Below, one piece after another: positions 28,801 through 38,102 of a stretch of 64,000 bases of DNA. Location of the stretch: positions 886,001 through 950,000 of the forward strand of contig NZ_CP017305.1 of assembly GCF_001747405.1 (NCBI RefSeq). The letters are read 5' to 3'. Every line of letters begins with the position of its first letter. Position 1 is the first letter of the stretch. Under the pieces are notes generated by a model. It was not told the origin of the DNA and did not search any database. It saw only the letters and a list, made by a program, of their open reading frames with translations. The position numbers were made by a program, and so were the translations under genes. The DNA comes from Chlorobaculum limnaeum (lineage in GTDB: Bacteria; Bacteroidota; Chlorobiia; Chlorobiales; Chlorobiaceae).

Positions 28801-31800
28801 AGAGCTGGGCATGGGTGACCTTCCGGAGCAGAACGGAAAGAGCTATCCTGATGGTGAGGTTACCTATGCTTCGGGTGGTCACACCAACGAGCTGGTTACG
28901 GTCTCGGCACGCGGCGCGGGTGCCACGTATTTTGGCGAGCTTGCCGGTCAGATTTACGATGGTACGGAGATCATCGACAACACGCAGATTTACGAGGCGA
29001 TGATGAAAGCCGCCACGGAGGCCGGAGCGGAGCATATCATCCTCTTCATCGGCGACGGCATGAACGTGGAACACGAAATCGCCGGAAGTCGCTATCTGTA
29101 CGGGGAGGATTTCGGCCTGACGTGGCATGACTGGGGTACGCTGGAGGATGGCTGGTCTGGCTATGCGAGCACCTGGGACGTGACGGCGTACAACAAGTAC
29201 GCGAGCATGGCCGGGGTGGATTCCTACAGCGAGACCACCTTCGATCCGCTGATCGGCTACGATCCGGCAAAGGGCGGCGTGACGCCGTACCCTGTAGAGA
29301 TGCCCGAATCGTTTACGCTGAGTGGCACACCGGGCAACGATGAGGTCGGTTCCATTGAGATCAAGGTGACCGCTACCGACAAGAGTGGCGTCAGCGTCAG
29401 CGATACGTTCACGCTGACGGTGGAGAACACCAACGATGCGCCGATGGTGGCCAACGCGATAGCCGATCAGGGCGCAACCGAAGACGCAGCCTTCAGCTTC
29501 ACAGTTCCATCAAATACCTTCAATGATGTGGATGCGGGCGACACGTTGAGCTACACGGCAACGCTGGCCGATGGCAGTGTGCTGCCCGGCTGGCTGAGCT
29601 TCAATGCCGGAACACGAACCTTCAGCGGCACACCGGACAACGATGAGGTGGGCTCCATCGAGATCAAAGTGACGGCCACCGACGAGAGTGGCGTCAGCGT
29701 CAGCGATACGTTCACGCTGACGGTGGAGAACACTAACGATGCGCCGGAAGTTGGCAGGGCCATCGAGAATGTGACCGTGCTGGAAGATGGCAAGCTCAAC
29801 TACCATGTACTCTCAAACAGCTTCACGGATGTGGATGCAGGCGACACGTTCACCTACACCGCGACCCTGGCCAACGGCGATCCACTGCCAGATTGGCTGA
29901 ACTTCGATGCATCGAGCCACAATCTGGAGACGATGGAGAAGTACTTCCTGGCTGGCGGTTCGGCGAAGAAAGCCACGGACTCGGCATCTGCCGGAACGGC
30001 AATTGCCACGGGAGTGAAGACAGTGGATGGCAACATCGCCTGGGAGCGTACCGACAGCGCTGGAGGCGAGATCGAGACCATCGCTGAAACGTTGCGGGGC
30101 GAGCTTGGCTACGCGATCGGTGTCGCCAGCACGGTGCCGTTCTCGCACGCCACTCCGGCGACCTTCGTGAGCCACGATGTGAGCCGCAACAACTACTGGG
30201 ACATCGCGCACGAGATTCTGTTCGAGACGCAGCCGGAGGTGGTGATTGGTGGTGGCATGGAGAACAGCAACTTTGCCAAAGCGGTCAAATCGGCAGGTAA
30301 CGTTGACCGTGACCTCGATGACAACGGCTACAACGATGATTACGATGCGTTTGTCAACGATACCGACGGTACGGAGTATGTGTTCGTCAAACGCGAAGAG
30401 GGCGAGGACGGCGGAGATACGCTGGCAGCGGCTGCGGCGACGGTCGATCTCTCTGCGGGCGAGAAGCTTTTCGGCCTTTATGGTACCTCAGGCGGCAACT
30501 TTGAATACTACAATGTGTATGACACTCCGGGCATTGCAACCATCACGCGCAGCACGACCGACGCGACGCCGACGGTTGACGAAGACCCGACGCTGGCCGA
30601 GGTGACGAACGTCTCGTTGTCGGTGCTTAACCAGGATGCGGATGGCTTCTTCATCATGATCGAGCAGGGCGACATCGACTGGAGAAACCACGCCAACGAC
30701 TACGAAAACATGATTGGCGGCGTCTATGATCTCGAAATGGCGGTCACCGCAGCCGAGAACTATGTGGCTTCGGGAGTCAACGGCATCGACTGGTCGAACA
30801 CGCTGGTGATCGTCACGAGCGACCACTCGAACAGCTACCTGCGAGCACAGGAAGAGCTGGGCATGGGTGACCTTCCGGAGCAGAACGGAAAGAGCTATCC
30901 TGATGGTGAGGTTACCTATGCTTCGGGTGGTCACACCAACGAGCTGGTTACGGTCTCGGCACGCGGCGCGGGTGCCACGTATTTTGGCGAGCTTGCCGGT
31001 CAGATTTACGATGGTACGGAGATCATCGACAACACGCAGATTTACGAGGCGATGATGAAAGCCGCCACGGAGGCCGGAGCGGAGCATATCATCCTCTTCA
31101 TCGGCGACGGCATGAACGTGGAACACGAAATCGCCGGAAGTCGCTATCTGTACGGGGAGGATTTCGGCCTGACGTGGCATGACTGGGGTACGCTGGAGGA
31201 TGGCTGGTCTGGCTATGCGAGCACCTGGGACGTGACGGCGTACAACACCTATGCAGGGCTGAACGGAGTCGATGACTACGTTGATTTCGATAGCGCCAAT
31301 AAGGTGATTGGCTACGACCCTGCGCAGGGCGGCGAGACCCCCTATCCGGTCGCGATGACCTTCAGCGGCACGCCGGGCCACGAAGATGTCGGCTCCATCG
31401 AGATCAAGGTAACCGCCACCGACAAGAGTGGCGTCAGCGTCAGCGATACGTTCACGCTGACGGTGGTGGATGATGTTGCACCGACGGTTACCGCCTCCAA
31501 TCCTGCGGACGAAGCGGCAGCGGTGGACGTCAACGGCACCATCACTTTCGAATTCAGCGAAGAGATCGAGCTCCTCGATGAGACCGGTGTGGTGCTGCAT
31601 GCCGGCTCGGTGGATGGCACCGTGGTGGATGCTGACGTTTCAGTCACCGGCTCGACGCTGATGGTCGATCCGACGGGCGCGCTGGTCAACGGCACCGAGT
31701 ACTACCTGACCTTCGATGGCGATGCAGTCTGTGACCTCGCTGGCAATTACTACGATGACGATGAGTCTGATGTTTTCCACTTCACGACGCTCGAAGCAGC

Positions 31801-31897
31801 TGTTGCGGCCACTGGAGGTTCTTCGGATGGCCTTGGCGCTGGTGAAATGCTGGCTGGCGTGGCCGGAATCGGCCTTCTCGCCTTCCTGATTTTCTGA
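25877..31897 (+). CDS. Giant surface protein: choice-of-anchor I domain and two permuted alkaline phosphatase domains within Ig-like repeats
   Basis: The ATG at 25877 has a good GGAGAA ribosome binding site; the product is 2006 residues. Residues about 5-95 resemble an SwmB-type Ig domain. About 118-605 form a beta-propeller-like choice-of-anchor I domain (YISISPDGTTAFVTLQENNA, PEGITVGVVDGKTLAFVTLE). He_PIG/cadherin-like Ig domains follow. Two of them contain inserted alkaline phosphatase sequence. In copy 1, the nucleophile motif DSASAGTA (Ser685), SDH (965-966) and GGHTNE (His1002) come before the metal motif IGDGMN (Asp1060), the reverse of PhoA order. Copy 2 repeats this 684 residues later (Ser1369, Asp1744). 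A C-terminal Big_5/SbsA-like Ig domain precedes a Gly/Ser linker and a final hydrophobic stretch (EMLAGVAGIGLLAFLIF) that may be an anchor. No classical signal peptide is evident. The likely role is extracellular phosphatase or adhesin; whether the permuted domains are active is untested. Confidence 0.85.
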   Translation: MVINPNPLLNASVDGPGNVVTLYFSDKLDTSSVPALDQFAVFSDGIEQVITAIQLVNNQVILTLAASLDSLLPVTVSYTSSSDTLQNINGDDVASFEDAEVDNQLSLTASESESFTFASTITMDYGAEISAFDPSSQRLFVTSPEGGLQILGIDDQLQMTKFATIELGSNMVNSVAVKNGIVAVAVADADKTQPGKVYFLDAGATILDASMILGSVEVGANPDMLTFTPDGSKVLVANEGEMASESSDPEGSVSIIDLSEVLAGKATEPTVTTAGFTAFNSQLDALKEAGVRLFAGEDGFESTTVAQDLEPEYISISPDGTTAFVTLQENNAIAILDIASGTFTGIVPLGLKSFSSLPFDGSDKDGIDLQTGQPVYGKYMPDAIASFTGSDGKTYYVIANEGDDRDDFLATPETARVKDLVLDSTVFPDAATLQGNNELGRLTVSNASGNNGDTDGDGDIDQLLAYGARSFSILDSEGNIVFDSASHIEQFVAQYGLYTGAAGAGLFDDGRSDNKGPEPEGITVGVVDGKTLAFVTLERGGGGVMVYDVTNPEEVSFVQYLAHSGDVSPEGVLFISAADSPTGHELLIVSNEVSNTVTIFQENHAPELVDGYSDVTVMEDQAFDRVLVVENMFSDADEDDTLTYTVTLANGDPLPTWLTVSETEQNLDEMLDYFKSGGQWPATDSASAGTAIATGVKTVDGNIAWERTDSAGGEIETIAETLRGELGYAIGVASTVPFSHATPATFVSHDVSRNNYWDIAHEILFETQPEVVIGGGMENSNFAKAVKSAGNVDRDLDDNGYNDDYDAFVNDTDGTEYVFVKREEGEDGGDTLAAAAATVDLSAGEKLFGLYGTSGGNFEYYNVYDTPGIATITRSTTDATPTVDEDPTLAEVTNVSLSVLNQDADGFFIMIEQGDIDWRNHANDYENMIGGVYDLEMAVTAAENYVASGVNGIDWSNTLVIVTSDHSNSYLRAQEELGMGDLPEQNGKSYPDGEVTYASGGHTNELVTVSARGAGATYFGELAGQIYDGTEIIDNTQIYEAMMKAATEAGAEHIILFIGDGMNVEHEIAGSRYLYGEDFGLTWHDWGTLEDGWSGYASTWDVTAYNKYASMAGVDSYSETTFDPLIGYDPAKGGVTPYPVEMPESFTLSGTPGNDEVGSIEIKVTATDKSGVSVSDTFTLTVENTNDAPMVANAIADQGATEDAAFSFTVPSNTFNDVDAGDTLSYTATLADGSVLPGWLSFNAGTRTFSGTPDNDEVGSIEIKVTATDESGVSVSDTFTLTVENTNDAPEVGRAIENVTVLEDGKLNYHVLSNSFTDVDAGDTFTYTATLANGDPLPDWLNFDASSHNLETMEKYFLAGGSAKKATDSASAGTAIATGVKTVDGNIAWERTDSAGGEIETIAETLRGELGYAIGVASTVPFSHATPATFVSHDVSRNNYWDIAHEILFETQPEVVIGGGMENSNFAKAVKSAGNVDRDLDDNGYNDDYDAFVNDTDGTEYVFVKREEGEDGGDTLAAAAATVDLSAGEKLFGLYGTSGGNFEYYNVYDTPGIATITRSTTDATPTVDEDPTLAEVTNVSLSVLNQDADGFFIMIEQGDIDWRNHANDYENMIGGVYDLEMAVTAAENYVASGVNGIDWSNTLVIVTSDHSNSYLRAQEELGMGDLPEQNGKSYPDGEVTYASGGHTNELVTVSARGAGATYFGELAGQIYDGTEIIDNTQIYEAMMKAATEAGAEHIILFIGDGMNVEHEIAGSRYLYGEDFGLTWHDWGTLEDGWSGYASTWDVTAYNTYAGLNGVDDYVDFDSANKVIGYDPAQGGETPYPVAMTFSGTPGHEDVGSIEIKVTATDKSGVSVSDTFTLTVVDDVAPTVTASNPADEAAAVDVNGTITFEFSEEIELLDETGVVLHAGSVDGTVVDADVSVTGSTLMVDPTGALVNGTEYYLTFDGDAVCDLAGNYYDDDESDVFHFTTLEAAVAATGGSSDGLGAGEMLAGVAGIGLLAFLIF
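27923..29195 (+). repeat. 1273-bp direct repeat within the phosphatase gene, copy 1
   Basis: Wherever I compared them, this segment matched 29975-31247 base for base, at a constant offset of 2052 bases. It covers the permuted phosphatase domain from DSASAGTA to just past IGDGMN. Confidence 0.9.
29975..31247 (+). repeat. 1273-bp direct repeat within the phosphatase gene, copy 2
   Basis: Second copy of the 27923-29195 repeat. Flanking sequence (start of the YF-containing helix, and the segment from YNTYAG to PYPV) differs between copies, so identity stops sharply at both ends. Confidence 0.9.
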
Positions 31898-31917
31898 CGT
31901 CAGGAAGCAACGCTTCA

Positions 31918-32037
31918 GGTTCCGCGAGACGGCTTTTCGATGTCTTGCGGAACCGTGTCGCCGCGCTCTGAGCGGATTTCCTATTGCTTTTTATACCCTC
32001 TTCTCCCGGCTGTGTGGCGGGGGGAGAGGATTTTTTT
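31918..32037 (+). terminator. Hairpins and probable terminator after the 2006-residue protein gene
   Basis: A strong hairpin has arms GGTTCCGCGAGAC (31918-31930) and GTCTTGCGGAACC (31942-31954), with a single G-U pair. Further on, a C-rich/G-rich imperfect stem (about 31997-32029) is followed by seven T residues (32031-32037), which fits a rho-independent terminator. The rest of the 31898-32266 gap holds no gene that I can see and should include the promoter of the next giant gene. Confidence 0.6.
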
Positions 32038-32266
32038 GTAAACACTGCGTTTCTGGCGTTGTTCTGACGAAAATATTTTGATATAATTTTCGCGATCGCC
32101 ACCGGTATTTACGCCTTGTCAAAAGAGATCATTCTGATCCTGCCGTGCCATTCGACCGCCTGTCATGCTCGTCGAGTGAAGCGCTTGCAGAGACCCCGCC
32201 TGTAGTTTTGGGCGAAAAGCGATGTTCAGTTTTTCTGGATTATCAACTCCCCAACCCCGTCCGATT

Positions 32267-35200
32267 ATGGTTAGCATCGTTTTCATCGACAGCCGCGTCG
32301 AGCAGAAGGAGCGCCTGATTGCGGCGTTCTCAGACGACACGGAGTACCATGTGCTCAGTGAAGAGCGCGACGGCATCGACCAGATCGCCGACACGCTTTC
32401 CGGCAAAAGCGGCTACTCTTCCATCCACATCATTTCCCACGGTTCGCCGGGCAGCATCACCATCGGCAGCACACTGCTCGACGACGCGAATCTCGACCAC
32501 TACGCAGACGCCCTGTCGCAGATTGGCTACGCATTTCAGACCAACGCCGACCTGCTGCTCTACGGATGCAATGTCGGCGCGGGTGACGCCGGGCAAGCGT
32601 TCATCGAGCACCTCTCGCAACTGACCAGCCTCGACGTCGCCGCCTCGAACGACGCAACCGGCGGTACGCTGGCTGGCGGCGACTGGGAGCTGGAGGTGCA
32701 GGCGGGGGCGGTGGAAGAAGCGCCGGTGGTCGTCTCTGAGAGTTACCAGGTGCTGCTGGGAAACCAAGACCCAAAGATTTCTGTAACGGCGACAATTTCT
32801 TTTTCTGCGAAGGTCGATTATGCAACAGGTGCGAAGCCAGTGTTTTTAACAAGCATTGATATTGATGGCGATAGCGATGTTGATGTGATTGTCGCAAACC
32901 AAGATGGCGATACGGTATCGGTGCTGAAAAACAACGGCAACGGCACCTTTGCGGCGAAGGTCAATTATGTAACGGGCGATAGGCCGTATTCAGTGACCAG
33001 TGCGGACGTGGATGGGGATGGAGATTCCGACCTGCTTGTGGCCAACTCGAATATCGATACAGTTTCAGTGCTGAAGAACAGTGGTAACGGTACCTTTGCG
33101 GCGAAGGTCAATTATGTAACGGGAGACGCTCCGCAGTCTGTGACCAGCGCTGACGTGGATGGCGATGGCGATGCCGATCTGCTTGTTGCAAACTGGGGTA
33201 GCAATACAGTTTCGGTGCTGAAAAACAAAGGGAATGGCACCTTTGTGACGAAAGTCGATTATGCAACAGGCGTTCACCCTGTTTCGGTGACCAGCGCGGA
33301 TGTGGATGGCGATGGCGATGCCGATCTGATTGTTGCCAATCGGGATAACGATACAGTCTCGGTGCTGAAGAACAAAGGGAACGGTACCTTTTCCGCGAAG
33401 GTCGATTATGCAACGGGCGATTATCCAACTTCTGTGACCAGCGCGGATGTTAATAGAGATGGTGATTGCGACCTGATTGTTGCGAATGGGATTAGCGATA
33501 CAATCTCGGTGCTGAAGAACAATGGTAACGGTACCTTTGCGGCGAAGGTCGGTTATGAGACGGGAGATTTGCCGAGGTCGGTAACCAGCGCGGATGTGGA
33601 TGGCGATGGCGATGCCGATCTGCTTGTTGCAAACTATAATAGCGATACCGTATCGGTACTGAAGAACAACGGGAACGGCACCTTTTCCGCGAAGGTCGAT
33701 TATGCGACAGGTGATGGGCCAGTTTCGGTGACGAGTGCGGACGTTGATGGCGATGGCGATGCCGATATGCTGGTGCCAAACTGGTATAGCGATACGGTGT
33801 CGGTGCTGCTGAATACCTCAATGCCAGCGAAGACTGTTGCGTTAGAACAAACCGCGGTGCCGGTATCTTCCGGCGTACTCATCAGTGATCCTGACGGTGA
33901 TGCATCATGGCATGGTGGATCGCTTCAGGTGCAAATATGGATGTCTGCTGAAGCAGGTGATACGTTGTCATTGCCTGGCGAGAACCCCGGAGATGGCGCT
34001 ATCTGGTTCAACGCCGGAGCGTTGGAGTTAATGGCAGGCGATGTACAGATCGGCACGGGCGATGCGGCATCGGTATCGAACAACGCCCTGTGGACGCTGA
34101 CCTTCAACTCCAACGCGACGAATGCGTTGGTGCAGGAGGTTGCTCGTTCGATGCAGTTCACCAACAGCAGCGATGATCCGGGCACGGACGATCGAACCAT
34201 ACAGTTCACGGTGACTGACAATGAGGGGGGAACGGCGCATGTGGATCAGGAGGTGAGAGTGGAAGCGGTAAACGATGCGCCAACCCTGACGGGATTCATC
34301 AGTGAGGCTGTCGTATCCGCTGATGAAGATACTATGGTAGAAATCAGTTTTGCCGATCTGCTTGCAAAGGGAGATGAAGCTGACGTTGATGGCGCGGTGG
34401 AAGGGTTTGTGGTCAAGGGCGTGACCAGCGGAACATTGAAGATTGGTATATCTGCAGAAAGCGCTCAAGCATGGAGCTTCTCGGCGAACAATACAATCGA
34501 TGCAGCACACCATGCGTACTGGTTGTCTGGTTCAAATTCCTATGGCAACATCGAAGCCTTTTCTGTGGTTGCCGTGGATGATGGTGGAGCAGAGTCGCTG
34601 ACTGCGATTGATGTTGGGGTTGAAGTGAATCCTGTCAGTGATTTGCCGGAAATTTCAATACCGGCCCTACTCTCTTTTGCCGCGAAGGTCGATTATGCGA
34701 CGGGTTGGTCGCCGTCTTCGGTGACAAGCGCGGATATTGATGGAGATGGCGATGCTGACGTGATTGTGGCAAACTCCGATAGCGATACGGTGTCGGTGCT
34801 GAAAAACAACGGTAATGGTACATTTGCTGCAAAGGTCGATTATGCGACGGGCGATGATCCAACTTCTGTGATAGGTACGGACATCGACAGCGATGGCGAT
34901 GCTGACGTGATTGTGGCAAACTTCTATAGCGATACGGTCTCGGTGCTGCTGAACAACGGGAATGGCACCTTTGCCGCTAAGGTGGATTATACAACGGGCG
35001 ATGCGCCGCTAAGGTTGATCAGCGCGGACGTGGATGGCGATGGTTATGCCGATATGATCGTTGTTAACGAGGGCAGTGGTACAGTGTCAGTTCTGAAGAA
35101 TAACAGGAATGGCACCTTTGCCGCTAAGGTGGATTATACAACGGGCGATTTACCGGTTTCGGTTACAAGTGCGGACGTTGATGGCGATGGGATGCCGACC

Positions 35201-37227
35201 TGCTTGTGTCAAACTATGGGAGCGACACGGTATCGGTGCTGAAGAATAAGGGGAACGGCACCTTTGCTCCAAGGGTCGATTATGCGACGGGCGATGGGCC
35301 GTGGTCGGCGATCAGTGCGGACGTGGATGGTGATGGCGATGTCGATGTGCTTGTGTCGAATCCGGCTAGCGATACGGTATCGGTTCTGAAGAACTACGGA
35401 GATGGCTGGTTTGATACGAAGGCGGATTACGCAACGGGAGATCGTCCATTGTTGTTGAACATAGCTGATTTAGATAGTGATGGCGATTCCGATATGATGG
35501 TTACCAACAGGGATAGCGATACGGCATCGGTGCTGAAGAACAACGGTGACGGCACCTTTGCTGCAAAAGTCGATTATGTGACGGGCGATGTGCCGGTTTC
35601 GGTGACGAGTGCGGACGTTGATGGCGATGGCGATGCCGATATGCTGGTGGCAAACTATGGTAGTAACACGGTGTCGGTGTTGCTGAATACCTCGATGCCA
35701 GCGGAGACCGTGGCGTTAGAGCAAACAGCGGTGCCGGTATCTCCCGGTGTGCTCATCAGTGATCCTGACGGTGATGCATCATGGGACGGCGGTACGTTGC
35801 AGGTGCAAATATGGACGTCTGCTGAAGCAGGTGATACGTTGTCATTGCCTGGTGAGAACCCCGGAGATGGCGCTATCTGGTTCAACGCAGGAGCGTTGCA
35901 GTTAATGGCAGGCGATGTACAGATCGGCACGGGCGATGCGGCATCGGTATCGAACAACGCCCTGTGGACGCTGACCTTCAACTCCAACGCGACGAATGCG
36001 TTGGTGCAGGAGGTTGCTCGTTCGATGCAGTTCACCAACAGCAGCGATGATCCGGGCACGGACGAGCGGGTCGTAAGGTTCACGGTGACCGATAATGAGG
36101 GCGCTACAGCCTTTACGGATCAGACGCTGAGGGTGGTAGCGGTCAACGATGCTCCGACCCTGACGGTGTTCAGTGATCCTGTGGCATCGACCAATGAAGA
36201 TACGATGGTAGGGATCAGCGTTGGCCAGTTGCTTGCAAAGGGCAACGAGGCTGATGTTGACGGCACGGTGACAGGCTTTATGGTGAAGTCAGTCACTTCT
36301 GGTACGCTGCGCATCGGCGCGGACGCAGCAAGCGCGACAGCGTGGGATGCGGCAACGAACAACCTGATCGACGCCACGCACTCCGCTTGGTGGACACCTG
36401 AGGTCGATAATCACGGTGTGCTCGGTGCATTCACGGTGGTGGTCAAAGATAATGACGGTCTGGAATCATCAACGCCAGTGCAAGTGACTGTGGACGTGCT
36501 TAACGCCATTACGGGAACCGGGGGCAATGATAAACTTTTCGGAGAGGACGGTAACGATCTGCTGGACGGTGGAACCGGCGCTGACTGGATGGAAGGTGGT
36601 GCAGGCGATGATGTCTATGTGGTTGACAACACGAAAGATGTGGTGAAGGAGTTGGCGGGAGCCGGGACGGATACCGTACAGGCGAGCGTGACATACAAAA
36701 TGCCAAGCAATATCGAAAACCTCACGCTCACTGGAGGGGAATCGATCAGTGGCAAAGGTAACGCGGGAGCCAACGTTATTACCGGAAACGACGCCGACAA
36801 TCTGATGGATGGCGCTACCGGAGCCGACACGATTGACGGATGTGGCGGAAACGACACGATCAAAGGTGGCCTCGGAGTTGACCAGATGACCGGAGGTGCG
36901 GGTAACGACACGTTCATTTTCGATTATCTGGCGGTTTCGGAAAGCGGCATCATCATGACAAGCCACGACATCATAACCGATTTCGTTTCAGGCGAGGATC
37001 TACTGGATTTGTCGGCAGTTGATGCGAATGTTGCCACACCGGGAAATCAGGTGTTCGGCTCTTTGGTCATCTCTGCTACAAATCCCTTTACCGCTCCCGG
37101 TCAATTATGGTTTGACAACGCAACAGGCCTGCTGTCAGGCAATACGGACAGCAATCTCATGACAGCAGAGATAACCATCCAGTTAGTCGGTGTAACCAGC
37201 CTGGTGGTGGATGACATTGTTTTCTGA
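32267..37227 (+). pseudogene. Giant secreted protein: DUF4347, two FG-GAP arrays, cadherin-like and RTX domains; split by a 1-base deletion
   Basis: The 5' frame runs 32267-35242 and the 3' frame 35206-37227. Order: DUF4347 (about 1-160); seven 49-residue FG-GAP/VCBS repeats of the form SADVDGDGDADLLVAN...DTVSVLKNNGNGTF (32807-33820); a VALEQTA cadherin-like block; an EDTMVEI Ig-like domain; a second array of seven FG-GAP repeats (34682-35700); the same two blocks again; then RTX repeats (GGAGDDVYVVDNTKDVV, GGNDTIKGGLGVD) and a C-terminal tail paralogous to the gene ending at 24480. In the second array GATGGCGATGGCGATGCC reads GATGGCGATGGGATGCC, a missing C near 35190. The spacing between matching points of the two internal copies falls from 1875 to 1874 bases there. 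Without it the protein would be about 1650 residues. It may be a real mutation, phase variation or a sequence error. Confidence 0.85.
32807..36555 (+). repeat. Internal tandem duplication of 1875 bp (FG-GAP array plus cadherin-like block)
   Basis: Unit 1 (about 32807-34681) and unit 2 (about 34682-36555) each contain seven 147-base FG-GAP repeats followed by the VALEQTA block and an EDTMV-type domain. The VALEQTA blocks are almost identical at DNA level (33841 and 35715 are matching points). Confidence 0.85.
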
Positions 37228-37246
37228 ATTGAGAGTGTCGTGTAGA

Positions 37247-37303
37247 AAAAAAACCAGATTACGATAAAGCCAGGATGAATGAAATCAGTAATCTGGTTTT
37301 TCT
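37247..37303 (+). terminator. Terminator after the second giant gene
   Basis: Long arms AAAAACCAGATTAC (ending 37262) and GTAATCTGGTTTTT (37288-37301) form a 14-bp stem ending in a T run, 20 bases past the stop at 37227. The next gene starts at 37333, so its leader lies just beyond. Confidence 0.7.
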
Positions 37304-37332
37304 AAGCTTTATCAACCATAAAAAATCAAAGC

Positions 37333-37947
37333 ATGAAAAAAGTATTGTCATTGGCAACCGGAGTGCTCCTGATGTCAGGAATAGCAAATCAGGCGTTTGC
37401 AGATGTTATCGCCATGTCTTTTACAGCTGGGACTGAATTTCCCTATGTCAGTGATCCGTTACCCAATACCGTTGGCTGGGAGTTTACTCTTTCTTCGCCA
37501 GTTACGGTGACAAGCCTCGGTTTTTACGATTTTGACGATGACGGGCTTGTAAATGATCATGATGTGTCAATCTGGGACAGTTCGGCTAACGTGGTGGTTT
37601 CTGCATCGGTAACCACTTCAGGTTGGAGTGATGCGGGGTATTTTTGGGAATCGGTGACTCCCGTTACCCTTTCTGCAGGCACCTACAGGATCGGCGCAGC
37701 AATTTATGGAGATGATTATTATTACTCGGGAGCATCTTCGGTGATAACGGCAACTCCTGTAACCTACTCTGGTGGAGTCTATGCTGTTGGCAGTTTTGAT
37801 TATCCCGATAACCTCAGTTCGAATAATGGACGTTTCGGGCCAAACTTTACCTTCACTGCCGTACCGGAACCGGCAACCATGTTGCTTCTGGGCACGGGGC
37901 TTGCAGTGTTGACGGCTTTACGAAGAGAAAAAACAGACGTAGTCTGA
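37333..37947 (+). CDS. DUF4082-like PEP-CTERM sorting-signal protein (copy 2)
   Basis: The 204-residue paralogue of the protein at 24664-25278 is collinear and the same length. It has a signal peptide (MKKVLSLATGVLLMSGIANQAFA), the DUF4082-like beta domain with GWEFTLSSPVTVTSLGFYDF, and a PEP-CTERM tail from VPEPATMLLLGTGLAVLTALRR to the basic end. Like copy 1 it directly follows a DUF4347-RTX giant, so a surface partnership between the two products is plausible but unproven. It ends at a strong terminator. Confidence 0.92.
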   Translation: MKKVLSLATGVLLMSGIANQAFADVIAMSFTAGTEFPYVSDPLPNTVGWEFTLSSPVTVTSLGFYDFDDDGLVNDHDVSIWDSSANVVVSASVTTSGWSDAGYFWESVTPVTLSAGTYRIGAAIYGDDYYYSGASSVITATPVTYSGGVYAVGSFDYPDNLSSNNGRFGPNFTFTAVPEPATMLLLGTGLAVLTALRREKTDVV

Positions 37948-37983
37948 GTTTCGCAGAGCGTTACAGAAAGAGTAAGTTTTCAG

Positions 37984-38020
37984 AGGCCTCCTTTTTCAAA
38001 ACGGGAGGCCTTTTTCTTTT
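37984..38020 (+). terminator. Rho-independent terminator after the PEP-CTERM gene
   Basis: Stem AGGCCTCC (37984-37991)/GGAGGCCT (38004-38011) is followed by TTTTCTTTT. Confidence 0.88.
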
Positions 38021-38102
38021 CCTATATTTCCGCAACGAGCGCGGAGCTCTGCCGCCGCGTTCGTGAACTCTCCGGCAGGATGACTCTTGTTTCGTTACCC
38101 TC

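Noticed and set aside
30488-31600. A 370-codon minus-strand frame opposite the phosphatase repeats
   Set aside because: The same shadow appears opposite both DNA repeat copies, as expected from identical sequence, and resembles no protein family.
32807-33820. FG-GAP DNA repeats of 147 bases as a possible CRISPR array
   Set aside because: The repeats are in-frame protein repeats with gradual divergence and no constant-repeat/variable-spacer structure.
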